From the NCBI GenBank assembly GCA_945892775.1, contig CAMDDP010000006.1, positions 1-64,000 of the forward strand: a DNA stretch of 64,000 nt, given 5' to 3'. Origin of the DNA: Chitinophaga pinensis (GTDB taxonomy: Bacteria > Bacteroidota > Bacteroidia > Chitinophagales > UBA10324). The position numbers and the translations under genes were made by a program. Position 1 is the stretch's first letter. Each line of letters starts with the position of its first letter. Below, in pieces: positions 27,420 through 36,696 of this stretch. The notes under the pieces were generated by a model that worked only from the letters and a program-made list of their open reading frames with translations, was not told the origin of the DNA and made no database searches.

Positions 27420-29852
27420 TTATTGAATTTTTGAAGAGCATTCCTTTTTGCCCCCTTCTTTGCAACAACCCTTATTGCCCACTTCTCTGCACTTACCATT
27501 GTTAGCACAGTCAGTTTTACATTTGTCTTTGCACTCCTCACAACAAACGCCACTTGAATCGTCTTTTTTACAGCAATCTTTTTTTGCTGAAGAATCAGTA
27601 TTCAACACCCCATCCTTACAACCACTCATTTCCATATGGCCTTCGCAATTCATTTTTGTACTGTCACATTCTCCACTCATCATTCCATGATCACAACATT
27701 CCATCTTATTTATACCGCTATTACTATTATTTACACTTGAATTAATAAAAGGGTGACCAATAGATGGTGCAATTACCAAACTTACAATTGACATCAACTT
27801 TATCAAAATATTCATCGAAGGTCCTGAAGTATCTTTGAATGGATCACCAACAGTATCACCTGTTACTGAAGCTTTATGTGGTTCCGATTTTTTATAAAAA
27901 GTTTCTCCATTAATAACAGCTCCTTTTTCAAAACTCTTTTTTGCGTTGTCCCAAGCGCCACCTGCATTGGATTGAAACATACCCATCAACACACCAGATA
28001 CAGTTACTCCCGCTAACATTCCACCTAAAACTTCAGCCCCAAATGTAAATCCAACAATAACAGGAACTGTAATTGCAATTGCACCAGGGGCCATCATTTC
28101 GCGAAGAGATGCCTTAGTAGAAATAGCAACACATTTATCATATTCAGGCTTTCCTGTTCCTTCCATAATACCTGGAATCTCACGAAACTGACGACGAACC
28201 TCTTCAACCATTGCCATTGCCGCGCGACCTACTGCTGCAATTGCCAGTGAAGAAAAAATATACGGAATCATTCCTCCAATAAACAATCCTGCCAGTACAT
28301 CGGCCTGGTAGATATCTATTTTATCAATTCCTGCAATTCCAACAAAGGCAGCAAACAATGCAAGAGAAGTTAAAGCAGCAGAAGCAATTGCGAATCCCTT
28401 TCCAGTTGCTGCAGTGGTATTTCCAACAGCATCAAGCGTATCAGTTTTTTCACGAACTTCTTTTTCCAATTCACTCATTTCAGCAATACCACCAGCGTTA
28501 TCAGCAATTGGTCCGAATGCATCAATGGCTAATTGCATAGCCGTTGTTGCCATCATTCCGGCAGCAGCAATGGCAACACCATACAAACCTGCAAACATAA
28601 ATGAACCATAAATCCCAGCAGCTAAAACGATAATTGGGGCAACAGTTGATTCCATTCCCACAGCAAGTCCTGCAATAATATTTGTAGCATGACCAGTTGA
28701 AGATTGACGAATGATAGAATTTACAGGACGCTTTCCCATTGAAGTATAATACTCAGTAATTAAACTCATTAATGTTCCTACAACTAAACCAAGAATCACC
28801 GCGCCAAAAACTCCCATCTTTGTAAATTCGTGACCACGCAAGTCCATTGTGTCAGGTAGCAACCAATTAATTAAAAAATAACTTGATACTGCCGTAAGAA
28901 TAATAGCCCCCCAATTTCCTTTATTCAATGCTGATTGTACAACTGAAGTTGAAGCTTCAGCATCGTCTTTTATTTTTACGAAGAAGGTTGCAATCATTGA
29001 AAAAATAATTCCCATTCCGCAAAGCATCATTGGAAGAAGTATTGGTGAAAGCCCACCAAAATTATCGGTTACAGTTATTTCTCTTCCTAAAACCATAGTA
29101 GCTAAAATGGTCGCAACGAATGACCCGAATAAATCGGCGCCCATGCCTGCAACATCACCAACATTATCACCCACATTATCAGCAATAGTAGCAGGATTAC
29201 GCGGGTCATCTTCCGGTATTCCAGCCTCTACCTTACCAACTAAATCAGCACCAACATCAGCAGCCTTTGTATAAATTCCTCCGCCTACACGGGCAAAAAG
29301 CGCGATACTTTCAGCACCTAAAGAAAACCCGGTTAATACTTCAAGAGCGCGTTGTAATCCTGGGGCACCGTTACCATCAGCAAACATGTAATATAATCCA
29401 ATAAAAAGAGAGCCTAGGCCTAGAACAGCCATACCAGTGACCCCCATTCCCATCACCGAACCACCAGTAAATGATACATTTAAAGCTTTTGCTAAACTTG
29501 TGCGAGCGGCATGTGCTGTGCGAACATTTGCTTTTGTAGCTATATTCATTCCTATGTAACCAGCCGTTGCGGAAAAAACAGCGCCAAGTACAAATGCTAC
29601 AGCAATCAGAGGACTAGAGTCTGGATTTGAATAACCAAGAATGGCTAATAGAATTCCAGCAATAACCACAAAGTAACCGAGCACCCTCCATTCGGCTTTT
29701 AAAAATGCCATAGCTCCTTCAGCAATATAGGTAGAAATCTCTTTCATTCGTTCGTTACCTGCGTCTTGTTTTGAAACCCACGCAGATTTCCAGGCAGTAA
29801 ATAACAAGGCAACAATTCCAAAACATGGTATCAAGTAGAAAATAGGACTCAT
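27420..29852 (-). CDS. hppA: membrane-bound ion-pumping pyrophosphatase with Cys-rich tail
   Basis: About 810 residues from the ATG at 29852 (MSPIFYL); an upstream ATG at 29891 would add 13 residues. Substrate-site motifs DVGADLVGKVEAGIPEDDPRN and DNVGDNVGDVAGMGADLFGS are present. GNTTAATGKG has Ala at the position occupied by Lys in K+-independent enzymes, indicating a K+-dependent type; Na+ versus H+ pumping is unresolved. After the usual C-terminus (SLVIAP) comes an extra tail of about 110 residues with 16 Cys in its last ~85 residues, plus His and Met. The tail is in frame and should face the periplasm. Confidence 0.95.
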   Translation of the reverse strand: MSPIFYLIPCFGIVALLFTAWKSAWVSKQDAGNERMKEISTYIAEGAMAFLKAEWRVLGYFVVIAGILLAILGYSNPDSSPLIAVAFVLGAVFSATAGYIGMNIATKANVRTAHAARTSLAKALNVSFTGGSVMGMGVTGMAVLGLGSLFIGLYYMFADGNGAPGLQRALEVLTGFSLGAESIALFARVGGGIYTKAADVGADLVGKVEAGIPEDDPRNPATIADNVGDNVGDVAGMGADLFGSFVATILATMVLGREITVTDNFGGLSPILLPMMLCGMGIIFSMIATFFVKIKDDAEASTSVVQSALNKGNWGAIILTAVSSYFLINWLLPDTMDLRGHEFTKMGVFGAVILGLVVGTLMSLITEYYTSMGKRPVNSIIRQSSTGHATNIIAGLAVGMESTVAPIIVLAAGIYGSFMFAGLYGVAIAAAGMMATTAMQLAIDAFGPIADNAGGIAEMSELEKEVREKTDTLDAVGNTTAATGKGFAIASAALTSLALFAAFVGIAGIDKIDIYQADVLAGLFIGGMIPYIFSSLAIAAVGRAAMAMVEEVRRQFREIPGIMEGTGKPEYDKCVAISTKASLREMMAPGAIAITVPVIVGFTFGAEVLGGMLAGVTVSGVLMGMFQSNAGGAWDNAKKSFEKGAVINGETFYKKSEPHKASVTGDTVGDPFKDTSGPSMNILIKLMSIVSLVIAPSIGHPFINSSVNNSNSGINKMECCDHGMMSGECDSTKMNCEGHMEMSGCKDGVLNTDSSAKKDCCKKDDSSGVCCEECKDKCKTDCANNGKCREVGNKGCCKEGGKKECSSKIQ

Positions 29853-29965
29853 TTTGTTAAATTTTTGGAGTGCAAAAATAACTTTACCCATCTCAAATCC
29901 AAAGATTTAATTATAGAAAACTTTAAAAAATTATAAAAAAATTGCTTGATAAATATTTGACAACA

Positions 29966-29973
29966 TATATTTG
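29966..29973 (+). promoter_or_regulatory. possible -7 box before clpS
   Basis: TATATTTG matches TAnnTTTG and ends 9 nt before the clpS ATG at 29983, implying a very short leader if used. No convincing -33 element was seen. Confidence 0.3.
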
Positions 29974-29982
29974 GAAAAAAAA

Positions 29983-30258
29983 ATGACTAAATCTCAGGAG
30001 TTAGAACTAATTGAGGATTACAATGTGGACGTGGATGGTTCCAGTGTGATTGTATTAAATGACGACTGGCACACATTTGAGGAAGTTATTCGACAATTAA
30101 AAAGAGCTATTCATTGTTCAACTCAGCGTGCAGAAGCATTCGCAATTGAAATACATACAAAAGGAAAAGCTAAGGTTTATTCTGGAACAATGGAAGATTG
30201 CCTTTTTATAAGTGCTGTTTTAGAAGAAATTGATTTAATGACTTCTGTAGAAGCGTAA
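29983..30258 (+). CDS. clpS: ATP-dependent Clp protease adaptor ClpS
   Basis: About 91 residues from the ATG at 29983; an in-frame TTG at 29971 is less likely. The N-degron-binding core is visible: VLNDDWHTFEEVIRQL, then a helix ending in AEAFAIEIHTKGKAKVYSG. ClpS delivers substrates with bulky N-terminal residues to ClpA/ClpC. It stands alone, divergent from hppA and convergent with prmC. Confidence 0.92.
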   Translation: MTKSQELELIEDYNVDVDGSSVIVLNDDWHTFEEVIRQLKRAIHCSTQRAEAFAIEIHTKGKAKVYSGTMEDCLFISAVLEEIDLMTSVEA

Positions 30259-30307
30259 CTAAAAAAAGTTTTAAAATTTTATTAATAAACTATTTAATAG
30301 CTTATTG

Positions 30308-31153
30308 CTATTTCACACCTCTTACCATTCTGTAATTTCCGTTCAAGTCTTTTTTTAATTCAGTATTGCTGAAATTATTTTCTTTCAATAGTCTTAATAC
30401 TTCAGTTCCGAATTGCTGATTCACTTCAAAAAACAATTGCCCCCCATCATTAAGGAATTTAGTTGCGAGCACAATAATCCTTCTGTAAAAAATTAATGCA
30501 TCATCACCTGTTGCAAACAATGCTTCATGAGGTTCAAATTCAATTACATTTTTATCTAGGGATAATTTTTCTGCTTCCGAAATGTAAGGAGGATTGCTAA
30601 TGATAATATCAAATTGAATATTAAACAGATTTTCTGATTGAAGAATATCTGACTGAGCAAAATGAATTTGTTGTTTTAGTTTTTTTGAATTTCTTATTGC
30701 GACATCCAATGCTAGTTCACTAATATCTGTTGCGTAAACATCTGCTTCAGGTAAATTTTCTTTGATTGAAATTGCAATGCATCCGCTACCCGTTCCAATA
30801 TCGAGAATGTTTTGCTTTTTATTTTCTGTTAATTCAACAACCCATTGAACCAACTCCTCTGTTTCGGGACGAGGGATCAACACAGATGGATTTACAATAA
30901 ACTCATTCCCATAAAAAAAGGTTTTGCCTGTTATGTATTGAACTGGTTCGATTTTTTTTAATCGATCAATAATATCATTTAACTTCTCATTATTAGACAA
31001 CAGAAAATCCTTATCAGCTTCAATCAAAATAGATGACAATTTCAAATCGAACACATCTTCAAAAACAATTCTTGCAATAGCTTCCGCTTCACCTCTCTCG
31101 TAAGAATCATAAATTGAATTCAATAGTTTCTGAAATGCAGTATTGATGGTCAT
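30308..31153 (-). CDS. prmC: release factor glutamine methyltransferase PrmC
   Basis: The 281-residue SAM-dependent enzyme methylates the GGQ glutamine of peptide-chain release factors. An N-terminal helical domain is followed by the SAM site ILDIGTGSGCIAISI and the catalytic IISNPPYISEAE motif. Confidence 0.94.
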   Translation of the reverse strand: MTINTAFQKLLNSIYDSYERGEAEAIARIVFEDVFDLKLSSILIEADKDFLLSNNEKLNDIIDRLKKIEPVQYITGKTFFYGNEFIVNPSVLIPRPETEELVQWVVELTENKKQNILDIGTGSGCIAISIKENLPEADVYATDISELALDVAIRNSKKLKQQIHFAQSDILQSENLFNIQFDIIISNPPYISEAEKLSLDKNVIEFEPHEALFATGDDALIFYRRIIVLATKFLNDGGQLFFEVNQQFGTEVLRLLKENNFSNTELKKDLNGNYRMVRGVK

Positions 31154-31212
31154 AGAATTATTGCAATTACAAATAAAATAAAAAACGTTAATTTTTTTTC
31201 ACTATACATTTT

Positions 31213-31220
31213 TACCTTTG
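31213..31220 (+). promoter_or_regulatory. possible -7 box
   Basis: TACCTTTG fits TAnnTTTG and lies 16 nt before the start of the small secreted protein gene at 31237. The expected -33 zone is a T-rich run. Confidence 0.35.
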
Positions 31221-31236
31221 AACAAATAATTTTAAT

Positions 31237-31647
31237 ATGAAAAAGATGTCGTCTTTTATTTTAATACTTTTTATTTCAATCACGACTCATGCTCAAACAG
31301 AAATTACTACTCCAACTTCCACGCCTTCACTAAAAGACAGAATAGCTGGAAAATGGTTGTACAAGGGAACAGAAGAATTTGCTGTGTTCACTGCAGCTGA
31401 CTCCACACAAAAAAATGATTACATAGAAATTTCCCCCGATGGAAATTATTTAATTGTTGTACGTGGAAAACAAGAAACTGGCACTTACAAATTAGTGGAA
31501 GCATACAAGCAGATTTATTTCTCAAGTAGTACAACTAAAAAAACAAAAATGTTTACTATAAAGTCTTCAGTAAACGGAAAATTAACTCTAGATTTTCAAA
31601 CCCCTGATTTAATTCATACCAAGTATCAATATGAAATAACAAAATAA
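31237..31647 (+). CDS. small secreted lipocalin-like protein
   Basis: The 136-residue protein has a signal peptide of about 20 residues ending THAQ. The mature part has the GKWLYKG start and alternating beta strands (YIEISPDGNYLIV, GTYKLVE, QIYFSSS) of lipocalin-like domains common in Bacteroidota. Ligand unknown. It precedes pfkA by 32 nt and may share its transcript. Confidence 0.65.
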   Translation: MKKMSSFILILFISITTHAQTEITTPTSTPSLKDRIAGKWLYKGTEEFAVFTAADSTQKNDYIEISPDGNYLIVVRGKQETGTYKLVEAYKQIYFSSSTTKKTKMFTIKSSVNGKLTLDFQTPDLIHTKYQYEITK

Positions 31648-31679
31648 TAATTTTCACATTTACATCCTTAAAAAAAAGA

Positions 31680-32660
31680 ATGACTAAAATAAAAAAGATT
31701 GGGGTATTTACTTCAGGCGGTGATTCGCCTGGAATGAATGCTGCCATTCGTGCTGTTGTACGAACGGCCATTTTTAACAATCTGGAGGTGGTTGGAATCA
31801 GGAGAGGATTTGAAGGAATGATTGATGGCGATATGATTGAAATGAATTCTCATTCAGTCAGCAACATTATTCAACGAGGTGGAACCATTTTAAAAACGGC
31901 ACGAAGCAAACGGTTTATTAAGGAAGATGGAATGCAACTCGCTGCTGAAAATTTAAAGAAGCACAACATTGAAGGATTGGTAGCACTTGGTGGCGATGGA
32001 ACATTTCGTGGTTGTTTCGAATTTAGAATGCGCCATAATATTTCTAGCATAGGAGTTCCATGTACTATTGATAATGATTTATTCGGAACCGATTTTACAA
32101 TAGGATACGACACAGCCATTAATACCGCTATGGAAGCAATCGACAAAATTCGGGATACAGCAGACTCGCATAACCGTTTATTTTTTATCGAAGTGATGGG
32201 GCGTGATGCTGGATTTATTGCTCTGCGCAGTGGAATTGGCGGTGGAGCTGAAGCTATTTTAGTTCCTGAAACTAAAACTGACATTCCTCACTTAATTTCT
32301 ATTTTAGAAAAAGGATGGACTAGAAACAAATCGAGTTGCATTGTAGTAGTTGCTGAGGGTGATGAGTCAGGCGGGGCCTATGACATTGCAAAAAAAGTAA
32401 AAGAACAATTTAACCATTACGACACAAGGGTTTCAATTCTAGGACACATGCAACGAGGAGGGAATCCAACTTGTATGGATAGAGTTCTCGCAAGCAGATT
32501 GGGAGTTGCCGCAGTTGAAGCCTTAATTGCTGAAAAAGAAAATGTAATGGTTGGAGTAATTCATCGCGAAATCGAATACACCCCTTTTGAAAAAGCAACG
32601 AAACACAATTTAGATATTAACCTGAACCTTTTAAGAATTCAAGAAATTCTTTCTACATAA
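31680..32660 (+). CDS. pfkA: 6-phosphofructokinase
   Basis: The 326-residue glycolytic kinase has TSGGDSPGMNAAIRAVVR, LGGDGTFRG and the catalytic TIDNDLFGTDFTIGYDTA. Gly is kept at the position equivalent to E. coli 104, typical of ATP-dependent enzymes. The residue before TIDND, usually Gly in ATP enzymes and Lys in PPi enzymes (E. coli 124), is Cys here (codon TGT). ATP use is the default guess. It is followed by dihydroorotase after 2 nt. Confidence 0.93.
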   Translation: MTKIKKIGVFTSGGDSPGMNAAIRAVVRTAIFNNLEVVGIRRGFEGMIDGDMIEMNSHSVSNIIQRGGTILKTARSKRFIKEDGMQLAAENLKKHNIEGLVALGGDGTFRGCFEFRMRHNISSIGVPCTIDNDLFGTDFTIGYDTAINTAMEAIDKIRDTADSHNRLFFIEVMGRDAGFIALRSGIGGGAEAILVPETKTDIPHLISILEKGWTRNKSSCIVVVAEGDESGGAYDIAKKVKEQFNHYDTRVSILGHMQRGGNPTCMDRVLASRLGVAAVEALIAEKENVMVGVIHREIEYTPFEKATKHNLDINLNLLRIQEILST

Positions 32661-32662
32661 AT

Positions 32663-34021
32663 ATGAGTTATACCATTATTAGAAATGCACAAATTGTTAA
32701 TGAAGGAGAAATTAAAACGCAAGACCTTTTAATTAACGGAGAACGAATTGAAAAAATTGATTCAACCATTTCTATTAAACCACTTCATCGAGAAATTGAT
32801 GCTAACGGAAAATATTTATTCCCAGGTTTGATTGACGATCAAGTTCATTTTCGAGAACCAGGTTTAACACAAAAAGCAAATATTTATACTGAAGCAAAAG
32901 CTGCAGTAGCTGGTGGTGTAACTTCATTTATGGAAATGCCCAATACCAATCCTCCAGCAACTACTCATGAATTATTAGAGCAGAAATATGAAATTGCGAA
33001 GAATCATTCTTTGGCTAATTATTCATTTTACCTCGGAACTTCTAATACCAATTTAGAAGAAATAAAAAGAACTAATCCCAAAAATATTTGTGGAATAAAA
33101 ATATTTATGGGTTCATCAACAGGAGATTTAGTTGTTGACGATGCAGTCGCTTTAGAAAACATTTTCAGACACTCCCCCATTCTGATTGCTACACATTGTG
33201 AAGATGACTTACGAATAAAAGAAAATATTATCCCACTTCGAATGCAGTATGGAGATGAAATTCCCATGAGATTTCATCCAATCATTCGTGATGAAAAAGC
33301 TTGTTATGATTCATCAAAATATGCAATTGATTTAGCAAAAAAACACAATAGCCGACTGCACATTTTTCATCTTTCTACTTCAAATGAAATTGCACTTCTG
33401 GATAACACAACACCACTTTCAAAAAAAAATATTACCGCCGAAGTGTGTATTCATCATTTATGGTTTGACAGCAATGATTATTCAATACTTGGTTCATTAA
33501 TAAAATGTAATCCAGCAATCAAAGGCCCAGAACATAAACCAAAGCTATTACAGGCATTAAAAGATGGCTTCATTGATGTGTTAGCTACTGACCATGCGCC
33601 ACACACCATGCAAGAAAAAATGACACATACTCCAAATGGAAATCTAAATTATTTCAAAGCGCCAAGTGGTTTGCCGCTTGTTCAACATTCATTAAATATG
33701 CTACTAGAATTCTGGCACAATAAGCAATTAGATCTTGTAGCTATTGCTGAGAAAGCTGCCCATAATCCTGCAATTTGCTTTGGAGTTAAAGAAAGAGGAT
33801 TTATTCGTGAAGGATATTTTGCAGATCTAGTTTTAGTAAATCCTGAATACAAATGGAAAGTTCAATCAGATAATATTTATTATAAATGCGGCTGGTCACC
33901 ATTAGAAGACTATCAATTCAAAAGCAAAATCACTCACACTTTTGTGAATGGACATCTGGTTTATACCAATGGACTCTTTAATGAAAATCACTTCGGGAAA
34001 CGATTAGAATTCAATCGCTAA
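32663..34021 (+). CDS. pyrC: dihydroorotase
   Basis: The 452-residue amidohydrolase closes carbamoyl-aspartate to dihydroorotate in pyrimidine synthesis. PGLIDDQVHFREPG, EMPNTNPPATT, a Lys in CGIKIFMGSS and ATDHAPHT are visible. The first metal His of the usual HxH is Gln (QVH). I recall the same DDQVHFREPG form in other Bacteroidota dihydroorotases, so it is probably a lineage feature. It abuts pfkA and likely shares its transcript. Confidence 0.88.
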   Translation: MSYTIIRNAQIVNEGEIKTQDLLINGERIEKIDSTISIKPLHREIDANGKYLFPGLIDDQVHFREPGLTQKANIYTEAKAAVAGGVTSFMEMPNTNPPATTHELLEQKYEIAKNHSLANYSFYLGTSNTNLEEIKRTNPKNICGIKIFMGSSTGDLVVDDAVALENIFRHSPILIATHCEDDLRIKENIIPLRMQYGDEIPMRFHPIIRDEKACYDSSKYAIDLAKKHNSRLHIFHLSTSNEIALLDNTTPLSKKNITAEVCIHHLWFDSNDYSILGSLIKCNPAIKGPEHKPKLLQALKDGFIDVLATDHAPHTMQEKMTHTPNGNLNYFKAPSGLPLVQHSLNMLLEFWHNKQLDLVAIAEKAAHNPAICFGVKERGFIREGYFADLVLVNPEYKWKVQSDNIYYKCGWSPLEDYQFKSKITHTFVNGHLVYTNGLFNENHFGKRLEFNR

Positions 34022-34114
34022 AAATTAAATTCTAATTTCTATTTGACCACATCTTTTATTTTTTTCATTTTAGGGGTAATAAAATTTACTTTCGGCAAAA
34101 ATTATTTTAAAAAT

Positions 34115-35020
34115 ATGGCTAATAACAAAGATTTAGATTTTACCTATACCACAATAGATAAAATATTTCGCTTGAGCATGGGTGAAACTGGTGATTACTC
34201 AGGTGCTAAATACGATGGGGATTTTTCTATGTCATTGGAAGCAGCGCAAAAAGAAAAACACAAATTCATTGCAGACAGCTTGAATATTTCAAAAGGAAGC
34301 AACGTGCTTGATATGGCCTGTGGATGGGGGCCATTTTCAAACTACATTACTAAAGACCGCGGTGCAAAAAGTCTTGGACTTACATTATCGCAAGGTCAAG
34401 CTGATGCTTGCAAGGCCAACGGATTAAATGTAATAGTTAAAGATTGCAGATATATTACCCCCAATGATTTCGGAACATTTGATGCGGTTACTTGTATCGG
34501 AGGACTTGAACATTTCGTTTCGGCAGAAGAATGGAAGGCAGGAAAGCAGGAAGAAATTTACAAAAATTTTTTTAAGAAAATTTACTCTCTACTACCTGTT
34601 GGTGGAAGATATTACATGCAAACAATGACATTCAGCAAAAACATGATTCCATATTCTGAATTTGATATTAATGCTGATAAAAATTCTGCTGCTTATATTT
34701 GTGCTTTAATGGAAAAAGAATTTCCTAATTCGTGGTTGCCTTATGGTCCTGAAATGGTCATCAAGAACGCAGAACCACTTTTTAAATTAATTTCTAAAAG
34801 TAGTGGACGATTGGATTACATTGAAACCATTGGACAATGGAGAAAAAAATTCCGCCAGTTTAATCTGAAAAAATATTTTCTGTACTTATCGTTGATTCCC
34901 AAATATATTTTTGATAAAGAATTCCGACATCAGGTGGCAGTGTTCAGAGTGAGTCCCAACCGGGTTTGTTTTGAACAGGAAATTATGGATCATTATCGTT
35001 TAGTATTTGAAAAAATATAG
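34115..35020 (+). CDS. SAM-dependent methyltransferase, cyclopropane-fatty-acid synthase-like
   Basis: About 301 residues from the ATG at 34115; the longer frame from a TTG at 34043 would add a hydrophobic leader not expected for the family. The SAM site VLDMACGWGPFSNYI, the LGLTLSQGQ segment and CIGGLEHFVSAEE match the cyclopropane-synthase/mycolic-acid methyltransferase group. Substrate may be a membrane lipid or other small molecule; not resolved. Confidence 0.82.
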   Translation: MANNKDLDFTYTTIDKIFRLSMGETGDYSGAKYDGDFSMSLEAAQKEKHKFIADSLNISKGSNVLDMACGWGPFSNYITKDRGAKSLGLTLSQGQADACKANGLNVIVKDCRYITPNDFGTFDAVTCIGGLEHFVSAEEWKAGKQEEIYKNFFKKIYSLLPVGGRYYMQTMTFSKNMIPYSEFDINADKNSAAYICALMEKEFPNSWLPYGPEMVIKNAEPLFKLISKSSGRLDYIETIGQWRKKFRQFNLKKYFLYLSLIPKYIFDKEFRHQVAVFRVSPNRVCFEQEIMDHYRLVFEKI

Positions 35021-35108
35021 ATTTTCAATCAAAATATTTTTATAAAAATTCCCTCGGATACACTGTAACGACTTAAATTTTTTATTTGAACTGAAATAAC
35101 TATTGAAA

Positions 35109-36404
35109 TCAATACTTCATAACCTTCTGAACTGAAGTTCGACTCAAAGATTGAACGGTTAATAAATAAGTTCCTTTTGCATAAATAGAAATATCAATAT
35201 GTTGAACAAAGTTTTTACCATTAATATTTTTTTGGAATAAAACTTTTCCGTCAATTGATGTAAGTGTAATTAAAGAATTGTCATCAGCATTGATGCTCGC
35301 AATTGTTAATTCATTAGCAGCAGGATTTGGAAAAACAAATAGTTGCAAATTATTTTCTACATCATTAATTTTACTTGCATTACGATAGTCAAAAGCAAAT
35401 TTACCGGGAGTAACACCCGCAACAAATGCATTTATCAAACTTCCATTTGCTGAATAAATCAAAACTAAACCATAAGAACTGAAATCGGTTTCCGAAACAT
35501 ACAGATATTGATTCAATGCATCCGATTCCATTGCATATATAGAACGATTGATAAAAAGCGAATCACTAATGCTTTGTAAATTGACATCATATTGTCCAAT
35601 GAAATTTTCATTGTAAGTCTGGTAAGAAATTTTTGAATTAATAAATGTTGAACCTTGGCATCCACCTTGATTATTAAGATTAGTGGTAACAACATTAGAA
35701 CTTAAAATATCAATGCTACTTATTGATGCAAAAGAATAATCACGATTATTTACAGTGTAAATTTGATTGTTATCAATCAAAATATTTTCAGGATTAATTC
35801 CATCAGCTCCAAGTGAAATTTCTGAAAGATAATTTTGAGTTAATAAATTAACCCGCCCTAAAATGCCAACGGCCCCTCCCCAAACAAAGCCATTATTGAT
35901 AGCTATGTAAGCAATATTATCTTTTACAACAATCCCATCAGAAGCATAAAGCGGCCCATTTAAAGTGTCAAGTTGATAAGAAAAACTTAAGTCAGATTTA
36001 TTATAAACTTGAAAGTAAGAATCATAAGTTGTTAAATATTCACCGCGAGTCAATAAAATTTTATCGTTCCACAAAGCCAACCTACGAATACCATTTACTA
36101 CCTGGGTAGAAATGAGCTGATGTGTATTCAAATCATATTTAAGTAAAGTATTATCTGCGGCAATAAAAATATTAGCGTCGTCAACCACAACATCGGAAGC
36201 AAATCGAGAATTATCAATCGTATCAAAAACCGAATAGACATTTGTTTGCGGATTATAAGTTCCAACAGTAACAGGCTTATCAATTTGCTGAAGCAAATAA
36301 TCAAAACGACCTTCGTTTAAAACAATAACTTGATTAAGTATTTGTTGCGCATTGGCAACGACACATGCGAAAAACATTGCGATGATAATTGAGACTTTTT
36401 TCAT
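35109..36404 (-). CDS. secreted beta-propeller protein with T9SS sorting domain
   Basis: The 431-residue protein has a signal peptide (first 19 residues, ending ANAQ), then repeated strand segments of a YncE/surface-layer-like propeller (residues ~30-340). The C-terminal domain of about 75 residues begins LFVFPNPAANELTI and ends with KGTYLLTVQS..SVQKVMKY, the type A type IX secretion signal. It should be exported across the outer membrane and attached to the surface or released. Function unknown. Confidence 0.85.
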   Translation of the reverse strand: MKKVSIIIAMFFACVVANAQQILNQVIVLNEGRFDYLLQQIDKPVTVGTYNPQTNVYSVFDTIDNSRFASDVVVDDANIFIAADNTLLKYDLNTHQLISTQVVNGIRRLALWNDKILLTRGEYLTTYDSYFQVYNKSDLSFSYQLDTLNGPLYASDGIVVKDNIAYIAINNGFVWGGAVGILGRVNLLTQNYLSEISLGADGINPENILIDNNQIYTVNNRDYSFASISSIDILSSNVVTTNLNNQGGCQGSTFINSKISYQTYNENFIGQYDVNLQSISDSLFINRSIYAMESDALNQYLYVSETDFSSYGLVLIYSANGSLINAFVAGVTPGKFAFDYRNASKINDVENNLQLFVFPNPAANELTIASINADDNSLITLTSIDGKVLFQKNINGKNFVQHIDISIYAKGTYLLTVQSLSRTSVQKVMKY

Positions 36405-36696
36405 TCTAATTTTTATGGAGTTGTTTTTTTGTTTTCAAAAGATATCTGAAAAAGCATTCAGTCAAATAAATTTTAAGTGAAACCTGAGCCTGATTTTATC
36501 ACTGGCAATTTGTATTTTATTAATTTCAAACAATAAACTATTAAGGCATTAAACATCATTTTCTTATTTTCTTAAGAAGAACTACAATGGTTGCAAATGT
36601 AACTATCGAGTTGTAAAACATTAACTACAAACAAAAATATTAAAGAATAAATTCTGAATTTCAATAATTAATAAATTTGGATTGGAAACTCACATC
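36405..36696. other. intergenic region
   Basis: This 292-nt gap lies upstream of the propeller gene and downstream of the queuosine-precursor transporter, both leftward. It is AT-rich; no gene, RNA or clear terminator hairpin was seen. Confidence 0.5.
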
